Source: Halomonas sp. GT (GTDB lineage Bacteria > Pseudomonadota > Gammaproteobacteria > Pseudomonadales > Halomonadaceae). From it: a stretch of DNA of 64,000 nt. The notes beneath the pieces are model-generated. The model saw only the letters and a program-made list of their open reading frames with translations. It did no database searches and was not told the DNA's origin. The translations under genes were made by a program, and so were the position numbers. The DNA is taken from NCBI RefSeq assembly GCF_002082565.1, contig NZ_CP020562.1:3162001-3226000 (forward strand), given 5' to 3'. Shown piece by piece: positions 15,405 through 24,462 of this stretch. Numbering within the stretch: position 1 is the first letter of the stretch; every line of letters starts with the position of its first letter.

Positions 15405-16606
15405 GACAGATTCCTTTTATGATGAGAGGACATGTTATTAGAAGACTGGTTATTTGAAGACTGATTATTTGAGGACGTATGGCGTGAGGACATAGCAACA
15501 TGCTTTCCTGACATAATATGAATGCCTTCAGCAAGCAGAGAGACATACACCTGCTCCCCCAGTGCTAGCTGGTTGCGCCTAGCGGCATGGGTGGCGATAT
15601 CGAAACGTAGCATATCGCCATGCAATACGCGCAGCGAGATCGAGGTGATACCGCCAAGAACAACCATTTCATGCACGGTAGCGGCCACAGGGTTTTCACG
15701 CTCACCCTGTGAAGGCCGACCACGGCGATGCAGCACAATATCGGAAGGCGGTAAGTACCAGGTTACTCTCTCACCCTGCGGCAGATCAGTGATGCCACCG
15801 GCAACCTCTAAGTATCGATCTCCCCACTGCAGCCGTTTCTGGCCATTAACACTGGCAACTTCACCTTCGAAAATATTGTGGCGATCTAAAAGCCTTGCCA
15901 CCAGCGGCGAAGCAGGCCGCCGAAACAGTGTTTCCGGGCTCCCCTGCTGCAGACTTACGCCGTTATGCAGCACGCAAATTTGATCTGCTAACGCAGCGGC
16001 TTCTTCTAAATCGTGGGTAACCAGGATAATCGGAATCGATATTTGCTGACGCAACAGCGCCAGTTCTCGCTGCAATCGGCGTCGGGTCACCTGATCAACG
16101 GCTGAGAAGGGTTCATCTAGCAGCAATACCTGCGGCTCACGCGCTAAGGCGCGTGCAAGCGCCACCCGCTGGCGCTGGCCGCCAGACAGTTCGCTGGGAA
16201 AGCGCTTTTCCAGCCCCTCCAAACGCACATTGGCAAGCCACAGTTTCGCTCTTTCCGGACGTTCAGAGTGGGGAAGATGCCCCAGGGCAAGCTGGACATT
16301 CGCTAACGCATTGAGATGGGGAAACAACGCATAATCTTGAAACACTATTCCAATTTTACGCTGCTGGGGAGTGAGGGAGTAGCGCTGCTCCGTTGCCAAC
16401 CAAGTGTTGCTCAAGCATGCCACATGGCCCTGCTCTGGTTGATACAGGCCTGCAATGGTACGTAGCAACGTGGTTTTGCCACTACCGGACGGGCCTACCA
16501 GCGCTAAAAGCTCCCCCGCTGGGCAGCGAAATGTCGCGTCCAGCGGTATCGGGCCGCACTGCTTGGCCATTACCTCCAGTCCACTGCCAGTGATCACTTT
16601 AGCCAC
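15401..16606 (-). CDS. modC: Molybdate ABC transporter ATPase ModC
   Basis: An ATPase of about 401 residues that energises molybdate (or tungstate) import. In order it shows Walker A (GPSGSGKTT), Q-loop (FQDYALFPHL), ABC signature (LSGGQRQRVALARAL), Walker B (VLLLDEPFSAVD) and H-loop (ILVTHD). A C-terminal TOBE/Mop-like domain follows (about 285-375), as in ModC. The GTG at 16606 overlaps the modB stop and gives a normal N-terminus; an ATG at 16630 would add eight residues. The last 25 or so residues are a low-complexity Ser/Asn tail made by a DNA repeat and are absent from typical ModC. It shares an operon with modA and modB. Confidence 0.9.
   Translation of the reverse strand: MAKVITGSGLEVMAKQCGPIPLDATFRCPAGELLALVGPSGSGKTTLLRTIAGLYQPEQGHVACLSNTWLATEQRYSLTPQQRKIGIVFQDYALFPHLNALANVQLALGHLPHSERPERAKLWLANVRLEGLEKRFPSELSGGQRQRVALARALAREPQVLLLDEPFSAVDQVTRRRLQRELALLRQQISIPIILVTHDLEEAAALADQICVLHNGVSLQQGSPETLFRRPASPLVARLLDRHNIFEGEVASVNGQKRLQWGDRYLEVAGGITDLPQGERVTWYLPPSDIVLHRRGRPSQGERENPVAATVHEMVVLGGITSISLRVLHGDMLRFDIATHAARRNQLALGEQVYVSLLAEGIHIMSGKHVAMSSRHTSSNNQSSNNQSSNNMSSHHKRNLS
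15431..15490 (-). repeat. 15-base tandem repeat coding the ModC tail
   Basis: Four 15-base units inside the 3' end of modC code for SSRHT, SSNNQ, SSNNQ and SSNNM. Because the unit is a multiple of three, changes in copy number would lengthen or shorten the tail without a frameshift. Confidence 0.8.
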
Positions 16607-17267
16607 GCACCCACCTGCGCCTGCCTGCAAGCCCGTATACCAGCCCTAGAGTCGTTAAAGACACCAATAGCAGCAGCGCTGACATACGTGCGGCGCCCTG
16701 TTCATCAAACGCCTGTACCCGATCATAGATGGCAATCGCTAGCGTGCGCGTTTCTCCATCAATCGCACCACCAACCATTAAAATCACCCCAAACTCTCCC
16801 AACGTATGAGCAAATGTTAATGCAACAGCGGAAAGAATGCCTGGCCATACCAACGGTAGTTCAATGCGTAAAAAAGTTTGCCAGGGGCTCAACCCGCTGC
16901 ACCAGGCAGCTTCACGCAGGTTGGTTGGTACATTCTCAAACGCGCGCTGAATAGGCTGAATCGCAAAAGGTAAATTAGCAATTAATGAGGCTAGCAAGAT
17001 ACCGCTAAAAGTGAAGTTGAGCCCGCCCCCTGTGAACGAGGCCCACATGCTTCCCAAAGGTGCGTCGCGGCCAAATTGCTGTAGCAAATAAAAGCCGAGC
17101 ACGGTGGGTGGCAGCACTAACGGCAAGGCCACTAGCGCTTCACAAAGCCCTTTGCCACGAAAGTGTGCGGTAGCCAACGTACGGCCTAGCCACACCCCAA
17201 TGGGCAGCAAAAAGAGGCAGGTCAATCCTGCTAAGCGCAGCGATACCGAAAGCGCTGTCCAGTCCAT
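16599..17267 (-). CDS. modB: Molybdate ABC transporter permease ModB
   Basis: A 222-residue membrane permease with five to six helices, the usual ModB size. The opening DWTALSVSLRLAGLT and the cytoplasmic coupling loop near EAAWCSGLSPWQTFLRIELP and LAHTLGEFGVILMVGG match ModB. The phrase GEFGVILMVGG is characteristic. The ATG at 17267 shares bases with the modA stop (TGATG), and the 3' end overlaps modC, so modABC is tightly coupled. It forms the channel of the importer. Confidence 0.92.
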   Translation of the reverse strand: MDWTALSVSLRLAGLTCLFLLPIGVWLGRTLATAHFRGKGLCEALVALPLVLPPTVLGFYLLQQFGRDAPLGSMWASFTGGGLNFTFSGILLASLIANLPFAIQPIQRAFENVPTNLREAAWCSGLSPWQTFLRIELPLVWPGILSAVALTFAHTLGEFGVILMVGGAIDGETRTLAIAIYDRVQAFDEQGAARMSALLLLVSLTTLGLVYGLAGRRRWVRG

Positions 17268-18034
17268 CAATCTGTATTAAAACCGTACTGTTGGAAAATA
17301 GTTTGCGCCTCTGCTTGCTGAAGCCATGCATAGAACGCCTGCGCCACGTCTCCTGCCTGGGGTGTCAATACCATGCGTTGGTACAGCGGCGTGTGCCACG
17401 TTTCGGGAATCAGCACAAACTCACTTCGCTCGCTGAGTGTTGAAGCCAGCACTAAAGAGTACGCCACTAACCCGCCACGAGCATCATCCGACAGGGCAAA
17501 CTGCAGCGTTTGCGACACATTTTCACCTTGAATGCGTAATGGCTCGGTTGTTTCCCACAGCCCCGCATTTTGCAATACCTCTTGAGCAGCAACTCCATAA
17601 GGCGCGTGTTCAGGGCTGGCTATCGCAATACGCTGGCGTAGCCCTTCATCAAGTGCGGCGATAGCCTCATGAACACCATTAAGCGGCGCGTGCGGGTCAG
17701 GTGGCGGGTACTTTCCTTTAGGTTGTGCCCACGCAAGCCTTCCACGAGCGTAAAGAACGCCCTCGTTATCGACGTGGCCTTCTTGATAAAGCGCTTTTAC
17801 AAAGCTTTCGTTCGCTGAGAGAAACAGCTCAAAAGGGGCCCCTTGAGCAATTTGACGGCGAAAATTTCCGGAGGAGCCAAAATTGAGGCGCAGAGTATGG
17901 CCCGTTTGCTGGGTAAAGCGTTCCGCAGACTCTTCCAACGCAAACTGCAGGTTAGAAGCTGCCGCAATAATAGGTGCGCCTGCAAACACAGGCGCAGCAA
18001 TAAACAGCAAACACGCTAACAGCAGGATTCGCAT
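17267..18034 (-). CDS. modA: Molybdate-binding periplasmic protein ModA
   Basis: A 255-residue periplasmic oxyanion receptor. The signal peptide (RILLLACLLFIAAPVFAGA) is followed by the ModA pattern: AAASNLQFALEE, then FGSSGNFRRQIAQGAPFELFLSAN. The Ser residues of ASN and GSS contact the oxyanion in the family. The ATG at 18034 is preferred over the TTG one codon earlier. The gene begins almost exactly at the pyruvate kinase stop codon, with no visible ribosome-binding site of its own, which suggests translation coupled to pyk. Molybdate supply would serve molybdoenzymes such as xanthine dehydrogenase, needed upstream of urate catabolism; that link is inference. Confidence 0.92.
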   Translation of the reverse strand: MRILLLACLLFIAAPVFAGAPIIAAASNLQFALEESAERFTQQTGHTLRLNFGSSGNFRRQIAQGAPFELFLSANESFVKALYQEGHVDNEGVLYARGRLAWAQPKGKYPPPDPHAPLNGVHEAIAALDEGLRQRIAIASPEHAPYGVAAQEVLQNAGLWETTEPLRIQGENVSQTLQFALSDDARGGLVAYSLVLASTLSERSEFVLIPETWHTPLYQRMVLTPQAGDVAQAFYAWLQQAEAQTIFQQYGFNTD

Positions 18035-18037
18035 CAA

Positions 18038-19522
18038 TCAGCGCTGCGCTTGCTCAACATGCTGTTCGGTAATTGCCATGATCTTCATGGTATTAGTGCC
18101 GCCATGAGCGTTCATATGATCACCACGAGTCAGTATCACATGATCGCCAAGCGTAACAACACCCTGCTTGACCAGTAGCGTCAACGCTTCATCATTCAAC
18201 TCTGTAGCGCTCATTTCTGAGGTATCAAACGGCAATGATACAACACCACGATAAAGCGCCATACGACGTTGAGCAATGGGAGTGTGGGCAAGACCCACGA
18301 TAGGTAAGCCTGAACGAATACGCGAGGCAATTAGCGGCGTATAACCCGAGGAGGTCATACAGGCAATCGCAGTAACGCCTTTCATATGGTTAGCAGCATA
18401 CATTGCCGAAAGTGCAATGGTTTCGTCTGGCCGCGAAAAACCTTCATGAATACGGTGTCCTGACTCCTGGGCTGTTTTCTCACGCTCGGCGCCTAAGCAT
18501 ACTCGTGCCATCGCCTCTACGGTTTCTAGTGGGTAGTCGCCTGCGGCTGTTTCGGCGGAAAGCATTACCGCATCACTGCCATCCAGCACCGCGTTGGCAA
18601 CATCAAACACCTCTGCGCGGGTAGGCAGTGGCGCTGAAATCATGCTTTCCATCATTTGTGTGGCAGTAATCACGGCGCGGTTAAGCGATCGTGCGCGTTT
18701 GATCATGCGTTTTTGCACGCCGACCAACTTGGCATCGCCAATCTCTACCCCCAAATCGCCACGCGCCACCATGACCGCTTCTGATGCTTCAATAATGCCG
18801 TCAAGGGTTGCCTCATCCGCAACGGCTTCAGCACGTTCCACCTTGGCAACTAAACCAATATCCTTACCTGCCTCACCGAGTAGACGGCGCGCCTCTAACA
18901 TATCTTCCGCATGACGGGGAAATGAGATAGCAAGGTAGTCGACACCAATCTCAACAGCGGTTTTTAGGTCGATTTTATCTTTCTCGGTCAACGCGGGAGC
19001 AGAAAGCCCACCACCCTGCTTGTTAATACCTTTGTGGTTGGAGAGCTTACCGCCCACAACCACCTCGGTGTGCACCTGCTGGCCATCTACCCGTGTGACA
19101 TCCAGTACCACACGGCCATCATCTAGCAGTAAGCGATCACCGGCAGTCACATCTTGTGCCAAGGTTTTGTAGTCGCAGCCCACTTGGTGCACATCGCCCG
19201 CATCACCATCAAGCGCCATATCGAGTATAAACGGCTGGCCCTCTTGAAGAACCACAGCCCCCTCTTTGAAGCGCGCGATACGAATTTTAGGGCCTTGAAG
19301 GTCACCCAGCGCAGCGACGCTTCGGCCCAACTGGGCAGCAATTTCACGCACGCGCACTAAGCGTCGGCGATGATCATCTGCTGTGCCATGAGAGAAGTTT
19401 AAACGCACCACATCAACACCCGCCGCTAACATGGCTTCTAAGACACCTTCCCGGTCGCTGGCGGGGCCAAGGGTGGCGACAATTTTAGTACGACGGATCG
19501 AAGAGAAGTGCAGTGCGTTCAT
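18038..19522 (-). CDS. pyk: Pyruvate kinase
   Basis: A 494-residue glycolytic enzyme that converts phosphoenolpyruvate and ADP to pyruvate and ATP in the cytoplasm. The N-terminal barrel starts with [13 protein letters not shown] and RLNFSHG. The B domain begins near 75, the signature [13 protein letters not shown] holds the catalytic Lys (near 225), and [12 protein letters not shown] and TATQMMESM follow. The C-terminal allosteric domain occupies about 355-490. Length and sequence suit the PykA-like type. Unusually, modA begins three bases after its stop codon on the same strand. Confidence 0.96.
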   Translation of the reverse strand: MNALHFSSIRRTKIVATLGPASDREGVLEAMLAAGVDVVRLNFSHGTADDHRRRLVRVREIAAQLGRSVAALGDLQGPKIRIARFKEGAVVLQEGQPFILDMALDGDAGDVHQVGCDYKTLAQDVTAGDRLLLDDGRVVLDVTRVDGQQVHTEVVVGGKLSNHKGINKQGGGLSAPALTEKDKIDLKTAVEIGVDYLAISFPRHAEDMLEARRLLGEAGKDIGLVAKVERAEAVADEATLDGIIEASEAVMVARGDLGVEIGDAKLVGVQKRMIKRARSLNRAVITATQMMESMISAPLPTRAEVFDVANAVLDGSDAVMLSAETAAGDYPLETVEAMARVCLGAEREKTAQESGHRIHEGFSRPDETIALSAMYAANHMKGVTAIACMTSSGYTPLIASRIRSGLPIVGLAHTPIAQRRMALYRGVVSLPFDTSEMSATELNDEALTLLVKQGVVTLGDHVILTRGDHMNAHGGTNTMKIMAITEQHVEQAQR

Positions 19523-19627
19523 AGTTTTCCTAATTATTAATAGAATGAGAACAAAAACTTAATAAGCGTTCATCAGCGTGGGGACGATTACATCTTTCGC
19601 ATCCCCCCTTTTACAAGTACAGGGTAA

Positions 19628-20476
19628 CTACTGTGCCAACGCCTGCTGGATGAACAGCTCACAATGCTGCCGTGCAGGACGGTTTTGCAGCCCCGCCCAG
19701 TAATATTCGAATTCAGGACGGCGTGGAAGGGTTCCAAACTGCATTCCCCATCCAATGTGGGAACCGACATAAACATCGGCGGCGCTAAAAGCATCGCCAG
19801 CGATGAAGCGGCGCCCATCAACGGCCGTAGCCAGAGCGTCAATAACCGTCGCATAGTCGCCAGACCCTAGCCGCATCCGCTGCTCTGCATTAGGTTGGAA
19901 GCCCAAGCTATTCAGCGAAGCAGCAGCTTCTAACGGCCCAGCAGCGAAGAATAACCAGCGATAATAGTTGTCTCTTGCTGAAAGCGGCGGTGCCAAACCA
20001 GCCTCGGGGAATGCATCGGCAAGATACGCACAGATAGCCGCAGCCTCTGTGACCACTCGCTCACCGTGGCGAATAGCCGGCACCTTCCCCACCGGGTTGA
20101 TGGCTAAATAGTCTGGCGAATACATAGTGGATCCGTACTCCAGGATCACTAAGCGATAAGGTACACCCAGCTCTTCAAGCATCCAGTGCACAATGCCTCC
20201 CCGCGAAAGGGGGTGGGTATAGAAAATCAGTTCGTCAGACAGTGCGTTGGTCGGTTCGCTCAGCGCTGGGGGAGGTAATTGAGCGCTAGCCGGGAGCACA
20301 TAGCCTTGCCCTGGTTCACTAACAATTTCTATCCCTACCGCTCTAAGCACAGCAATATCTTTGTAGAGAACACTCAGCGGTATCCCCAGCGCTTCAGCCA
20401 GATCCGCACCGCTGACGGGATCGTCGTAGTGACGCAGCATTTTGAGTAGTTTTGGCAAACGGTGGGCTTGTGACAT
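19628..20476 (-). CDS. Glutathione S-transferase with N-terminal YafY-type DNA-binding domain
   Basis: A 282-residue fusion. Residues 1-62 form a winged helix-turn-helix like the one that opens YafY/PafC regulators (RLPKLLKMLRHYDDPVSGAD, LYKDIAVLRAVGIEIVSEPG). A linker rich in Pro and Ala (63-80) leads to a GST N-domain (about 82-157; THPLSRGG at the active-site turn, GKVPAI with the cis-Pro, TEAAAICAYL for glutathione binding). The helical GST C-domain fills about 165-275. In YafY-like regulators the DNA-binding part is joined to a WYL domain, here replaced by GST. One frame with no internal stop supports a real fusion. A thiol- or electrophile-sensing regulator is inferred; it may also be a working transferase. 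Confidence 0.85.
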   Translation of the reverse strand: MSQAHRLPKLLKMLRHYDDPVSGADLAEALGIPLSVLYKDIAVLRAVGIEIVSEPGQGYVLPASAQLPPPALSEPTNALSDELIFYTHPLSRGGIVHWMLEELGVPYRLVILEYGSTMYSPDYLAINPVGKVPAIRHGERVVTEAAAICAYLADAFPEAGLAPPLSARDNYYRWLFFAAGPLEAAASLNSLGFQPNAEQRMRLGSGDYATVIDALATAVDGRRFIAGDAFSAADVYVGSHIGWGMQFGTLPRRPEFEYYWAGLQNRPARQHCELFIQQALAQ

Positions 20477-20568
20477 GCTGGTCTCCTACGCACAATGTGC
20501 GCTCTATTTTTCTCGTTCAGTCAAAAGCTAACCTGAGCAAGATGACAACCGTATGCTGTTAGCGCAAG

Positions 20569-21060
20569 TTATTCGCCTAGAGTAACGATAATATCAAGCG
20601 AGTACTCATCGCAGTTATTGCCATCTCCCCCCCTATCTACCACTAGAAACTCGCCCTCACGCTCAAGCACCGACTGAATAGCGTGCCAAGTACCTGCCCG
20701 ATAATTGACGCCCTGACGGCCATCAGTGACAAACGCACGTACATCTGCGGCATTAATGGTGTCACCAGGGGGGGCTACCACCACAATAAAGCGCTCTTGA
20801 TGCAGCGGCATAAAGGCTTGGCTACCCTGAGGGTGCCGCTCTAAAAAGGTTAATTCCAACGGTAACGTAATCGGCTGGCTAACAAAAATGTTAATCAGCG
20901 TGTGGGCGTTGTCACCTAATGTTTCAACGCTCGCCAGGTCATGATGACGCTGGGTACGACCAGCATTAATAGGAAACGACGCTGACGTGCGGGCATCTAT
21001 CACATCGCCAAAAGGCGCAAACGCCTCGGCTGTTAGCGGTTCGGCTATCAGTTTAATCAT
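20569..21060 (-). CDS. allA: Ureidoglycolate lyase
   Basis: A 163-residue cytoplasmic enzyme that splits (S)-ureidoglycolate into glyoxylate and urea, the last step of ureide breakdown. Family marks are LTAEAFAPFGDVID near the start, FLERHPQGSQAFMPL in the middle (metal and substrate region), and GVNYRAGTWHAIQ near 120. Length matches AllA. It lies downstream of allE on the same strand, with a 111-base gap containing a short tandem repeat, so both are probably one transcription unit. Confidence 0.93.
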   Translation of the reverse strand: MIKLIAEPLTAEAFAPFGDVIDARTSASFPINAGRTQRHHDLASVETLGDNAHTLINIFVSQPITLPLELTFLERHPQGSQAFMPLHQERFIVVVAPPGDTINAADVRAFVTDGRQGVNYRAGTWHAIQSVLEREGEFLVVDRGGDGNNCDEYSLDIIVTLGE

Positions 21061-21116
21061 TATAAAATCCTAAAATAGTCTGCTTCGCCGGATAAAACAC
21101 AGCGAAGCAGCCAACG

Positions 21117-21158
21117 CCGGAACTTATATACCAGAACTTATATCCCAGAACTTCAACG
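21117..21158. repeat. Tandem repeat of a 14-base unit between allE and allA
   Basis: Three imperfect copies of CCRGAACTTATATM (21117-21130, 21131-21144, 21145-21158; the third diverges at its end). The array is inside the allE-allA intergenic mRNA. No function is evident. Confidence 0.7.
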
Positions 21159-21171
21159 CCTGAGCTCAATA

Positions 21172-21993
21172 TTAGAGCTTGAGTGCGGCGTGGCGGTTGA
21201 CGTCTTTGTATAGCAAGTAGCGGAATGGCCCCGGGCCGCCGGCGTAACACGCTTGAGGGCAGAATGCCCGAAGCCACATAAAGTCGCCAGCCTCCACCTC
21301 AACCCATTGCTGGTTAAGGTGATACACCGCTTTCCCTTCTAATACATAAAGCCCGTGCTCCATCACGTGAGTTTCATCAAAAGGAATCACGCCGCCTGGC
21401 TGGAAAGTCACAATATTGACGTGCATGTCATGGCGCACATCAGCTGGATCGACAAAGCGCGTGGTTGCCCAGCGACCTTCGGTTCCCGGCATTTCGAGAG
21501 GAGCAATGTCTTGCTCATTGGTGACAAAAGCTGTCGGTACGTCTAGCCCCTCCACAAACTGATACGCTTTACGCACCCAATGAAAACGTACGGGAGCAGA
21601 AGACTCATTGCGCACTTGCCAGTGGCTACCCGGGGGAATAAACGCATAGCCACCAGGGCGCATCGTGTGGCGCTCACCCGCCAGAGTAAGCGTTAACTCG
21701 CCTTCCACAATGAACAGCACGCCTTCGGCCTGGGGGTCTAGCTCCGGCTTTTCACTGCCGCCCTCAGGCTGTACTTCCATAATGTATTGAGAGAACGTTT
21801 CAGCAAAGCCTGAAAGCGGACGCGCCAGCACCCATAACCGAGTACCTTCCCAGAAAGGCAAATTGCTAGTGACGATATCGCGCATCACACCTTTGGGAAT
21901 CAACGCATACGCTTCTGTGAACACGGCACGATCAGCGGTTAGCTGTGTTTGTGGCGGATGCCCCCCCGTAGGGGCGTAGTAGTTAGCTGGCAT
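21172..21993 (-). CDS. allE: (S)-ureidoglycine aminohydrolase
   Basis: A 273-residue bicupin enzyme that releases ammonia from (S)-ureidoglycine to give (S)-ureidoglycolate for AllA. The ATG at 21993 gives the N-terminus MPANYYAPTGGHPPQT, as is usual in the family; a GTG at 22023 would start ten residues earlier, only nine bases from the operator palindrome. The first cupin covers about 60-130 (EGELTLTLAGERHTMRPGGY, PPGSHWQ). The second covers about 185-255 (THVMEHGLYVLEGKAVYHLN, EAGDFMWLRAFCPQ), with His and Glu residues expected to bind manganese. Databases sometimes label this family as bifunctional with allantoicase; no allantoicase domain is present. Confidence 0.9.
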   Translation of the reverse strand: MPANYYAPTGGHPPQTQLTADRAVFTEAYALIPKGVMRDIVTSNLPFWEGTRLWVLARPLSGFAETFSQYIMEVQPEGGSEKPELDPQAEGVLFIVEGELTLTLAGERHTMRPGGYAFIPPGSHWQVRNESSAPVRFHWVRKAYQFVEGLDVPTAFVTNEQDIAPLEMPGTEGRWATTRFVDPADVRHDMHVNIVTFQPGGVIPFDETHVMEHGLYVLEGKAVYHLNQQWVEVEAGDFMWLRAFCPQACYAGGPGPFRYLLYKDVNRHAALKL

Positions 21994-22032
21994 TTTGGAA
22001 CCTATATGACCAAGTGAAGACACAATACTCTC

Positions 22033-22048
22033 ATATTGTATACAATAT
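22033..22048. promoter_or_regulatory. Perfect palindromic operator, GTATAC class
   Basis: ATATTGTATACAATAT is a perfect 16-base palindrome just upstream of allE and divergent from the YfcC-type carrier gene. Its core TTGTATACAA recurs upstream of puuE, hpxA, hiuH and uraD. The form suits a FadR/GntR-type dimer; the GntR regulator at 33104-33820 is the likely binder. Confidence 0.7.
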
Positions 22049-22116
22049 TAACGAGCCACAATAAAGCGATTTCACGAAATACTTGTGAAACAATCCTCCC
22101 AAGAGTAAATTATTTA

Positions 22117-22130
22117 GCAACTTTCGTTTC
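22117..22130. promoter_or_regulatory. Candidate RpiR-type operator shared with the ABC transporter promoter
   Basis: GCAACTTTCGTTTC differs in one base from the perfect repeat GAAACTTTCGTTTC at 26739-26752. Both lie in promoter regions of the ureide island. An inverted repeat TTTCAC/GTGAAA (22070-22075 with 22085-22090) lies nearby. Confidence 0.45.
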
Positions 22131-22274
22131 ATAACTCTAAAACTAAACGGACATGCCCATATACAGCAACTTTGGTCGACCTGCTCGTTGCTCCCACGGA
22201 CCATGTCATTGCTCAAGGTAAGTATTAATAACAATAGCCGTCATGTATGGCGGCCTTATAACGCGAGGCATAAC

Positions 22275-23723
22275 ATGTCCCAACGCCCCTCCTCTTCGTC
22301 TTCCTCTGATAGCCCAGCGGCTAAAAAAAGCTGGTGTCGGATCCCTGATATTTACGTGGTTCTGTTCATCTTTATCGGCTTAGCAGCAATAGCGACGCAT
22401 TTCGTGCCTGCCGGACAGTTCGAGCGTGTTCCTGGACCGAACGGACGTATCACTATCGATCCATCCTCTTACGAACAGGTCGCTGCATCTCCAGTTAGCC
22501 TCGTCGACTTTATGCTGGCGATTCCTAATGGTTTGATGAGTGCCGGTGAAGTCGTCTTTTTCACCTTCATGATTGGCGGCATGTTTATGGTGCTAAGACG
22601 CACCGGTATTATTGAAATAGGCGTTGATAAGCTAACGCGTCGCTTTGCACGACAGAGCTTACTCACTATTCCCGTATTGATGACGGTATTTGCACTGATC
22701 GCGACCGTTATCGGTACGCAAGAGTTGGCGCTGGTCTATGTGCCGGTTATCTTGCCGCTAATGATTGCCTTACGTTTCGACTCAGTCACTGCAGCGGCAG
22801 TGGCACTCTGCGCCACCACCGTCGGCTTCACAACGGGTGTACTCAACCCCATCAATACCGGCCTTGGGCAGCAACTCTCAGATCTTCCTCTTTACTCCGG
22901 CTATGGCTTGCGCGTCCTGGCGTTTGTGGTGATGTTAGCCGCGGCCATTTTCTTCGTTATGCGTTACGCCCGCAGGGTGCACCAGACTCCTTCGCTTAGC
23001 CTGCTGAGCAGTGACACTAGCGAATCCGAAAAACGTACGCTTTACCAGCATGCTGATAGTAGCCCTACCTTAATCGCCACCGCTCGCCAGAAACTGGCTG
23101 CCGTTGCCACCTTCGCCTTCTTCGCGGTACTCGTCTATGGCGTGCTGCAGCAAGGCTGGTTCATGATGGAGATGGCAGGCCTGTTTATCATCATGGGGAT
23201 TGTAGTGGGCCTAATCGCAGGCCTCGATACCGACGAAATATGCGCAGGCTTCAACCAGGGTTTCCGCGATGTATTAGTTGGGGCCATGATCGCCGGCGTG
23301 GCGCGGGGTGTTGCCGTGATGCTGGAAGATGGCCAAATCATGGACACACTGGTATTTGGGCTTGGCAACCTCGTCGGAGGCCTGCCCACCCTGCTTTCAG
23401 CGATTGGCATGTTCTTCGCCCAGCTAGGTTTCAATTTCATCGTCCCCTCCGGTAGCGGCCAGGCCCTGGTCACCATGCCGCTGATGGCACCGCTCTCCGA
23501 CATCATCGGCGTTACCCGGCAAACGGCGGTGCTAGCCTTCCAGTTGGGTGACGGTATCGGTAATATCCTTTATCCGACCTCGGGCTACTTTATGGCGACC
23601 CTGGCACTGGCGGGTGTGCCGTGGCAAAAGTGGGTCAAATTCTTCTTCCCACTTTTTTGCGTCTGGATAGTGATTGCCCTGGGCTTTCTTATTTTCGCTC
23701 AGGCAACGCAGTGGATCGGTTAA
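22275..23723 (+). CDS. YfcC family membrane carrier
   Basis: A 482-residue inner-membrane protein with about 11-12 helices, of the YfcC/ArcD-DcuC type in the ion transporter superfamily. The ATG at 22275 is chosen because GAGG precedes it at the right distance; an upstream in-frame start would add 29 polar residues. The N-terminus is Ser-rich and followed by [20 protein letters not shown] and [10 protein letters not shown], typical of YfcC. Internal [11 protein letters not shown] and the late [19 protein letters not shown] are family signatures. It is divergent from allE across a region with two candidate operators, so a ureide or nitrogen compound is the suggested cargo. The family usually carries amino acids or carboxylates. 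Confidence 0.85.
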   Translation: MSQRPSSSSSSDSPAAKKSWCRIPDIYVVLFIFIGLAAIATHFVPAGQFERVPGPNGRITIDPSSYEQVAASPVSLVDFMLAIPNGLMSAGEVVFFTFMIGGMFMVLRRTGIIEIGVDKLTRRFARQSLLTIPVLMTVFALIATVIGTQELALVYVPVILPLMIALRFDSVTAAAVALCATTVGFTTGVLNPINTGLGQQLSDLPLYSGYGLRVLAFVVMLAAAIFFVMRYARRVHQTPSLSLLSSDTSESEKRTLYQHADSSPTLIATARQKLAAVATFAFFAVLVYGVLQQGWFMMEMAGLFIIMGIVVGLIAGLDTDEICAGFNQGFRDVLVGAMIAGVARGVAVMLEDGQIMDTLVFGLGNLVGGLPTLLSAIGMFFAQLGFNFIVPSGSGQALVTMPLMAPLSDIIGVTRQTAVLAFQLGDGIGNILYPTSGYFMATLALAGVPWQKWVKFFFPLFCVWIVIALGFLIFAQATQWIG

Positions 23724-23733
23724 AAGGGATCGA

Positions 23734-24462
23734 CTAGAGTACGGCAGAGATAAACTGCTTCAACTCCGGGGTTTGCGGATTGCTAAATAGCTCGCTGGGG
23801 GCGCCCTCTTCATGGATGCGCCCCTGGTGCATAAACACCACGCGATCTGCCACATCGCGGGCAAAGCTCATTTCATGGGTAACCAGAATCAGCGTCATAC
23901 CCTCTTTTGCCAACGCTTCGAGTACGCGCAGCACTTCCCCCACCAACTCGGGGTCCAGCGCTGACGTTACTTCATCGCAAAGCATTACTTTGGGGCGCAT
24001 GGCCAGTGCCCGAGCAATGGCGACCCGCTGTTGCTGTCCACCGGAAAGCTGCGCCGGGTAGGCATCGTATTTGTCGGAGAGTCCGACTTTCTCTAGCACT
24101 TCACGGGCAATTCTCTCGACCTCAGCTTTTTCCTCGCCACGTACCACCAGCGGCGCCAAACAGACGTTCTCACCGACGGTTTTATGGGGAAACAGGTTAA
24201 AGCTTTGGAATACCATGCCGACGTTTTCACTCAGCTCTTTGGGCGACATTGACGCCGCATCCAGCTGCTTATCGGCAATGGTGATCTCACCGCTGTCGTG
24301 TTTTTCGAGCTGATTCAGGCAGCGCAGCAGAGTACTTTTACCCGAGCCACTGCGGCCAATAATCGCCACCACTTCGCCTTGCGCAACCGAAAGGTTAATA
24401 CCTTTAAGCACTTCCAGGTCGCCAAAGGCTTTATGAACGTTATCAACGTAAACCAGCGTCAT
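23734..24462 (-). CDS. Polar amino acid-type ABC transporter ATPase
   Basis: A 242-residue ATPase of the GlnQ/HisP class. The ATG at 24462 has GGAG ten bases upstream and gives the normal start TLVYVDNVHKAFGDLEVLKG. It shows Walker A (GRSGSGKST), Q-loop (FQSFNLFPHKT), signature (LSGGQQQRVAIARAL), Walker B (VMLCDEVTSALDPE) and H-loop (ILVTHEM). It overlaps the permease gene upstream by 20 bases. It is the last gene of a four-gene transporter operon and converges with the YfcC-type gene. Confidence 0.93.
   Translation of the reverse strand: MTLVYVDNVHKAFGDLEVLKGINLSVAQGEVVAIIGRSGSGKSTLLRCLNQLEKHDSGEITIADKQLDAASMSPKELSENVGMVFQSFNLFPHKTVGENVCLAPLVVRGEEKAEVERIAREVLEKVGLSDKYDAYPAQLSGGQQQRVAIARALAMRPKVMLCDEVTSALDPELVGEVLRVLEALAKEGMTLILVTHEMSFARDVADRVVFMHQGRIHEEGAPSELFSNPQTPELKQFISAVL

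Noticed and set aside
22469..22666. Minus-strand frame within the YfcC-type gene
   Set aside because: Antisense to a recognised membrane protein, with no start signal.
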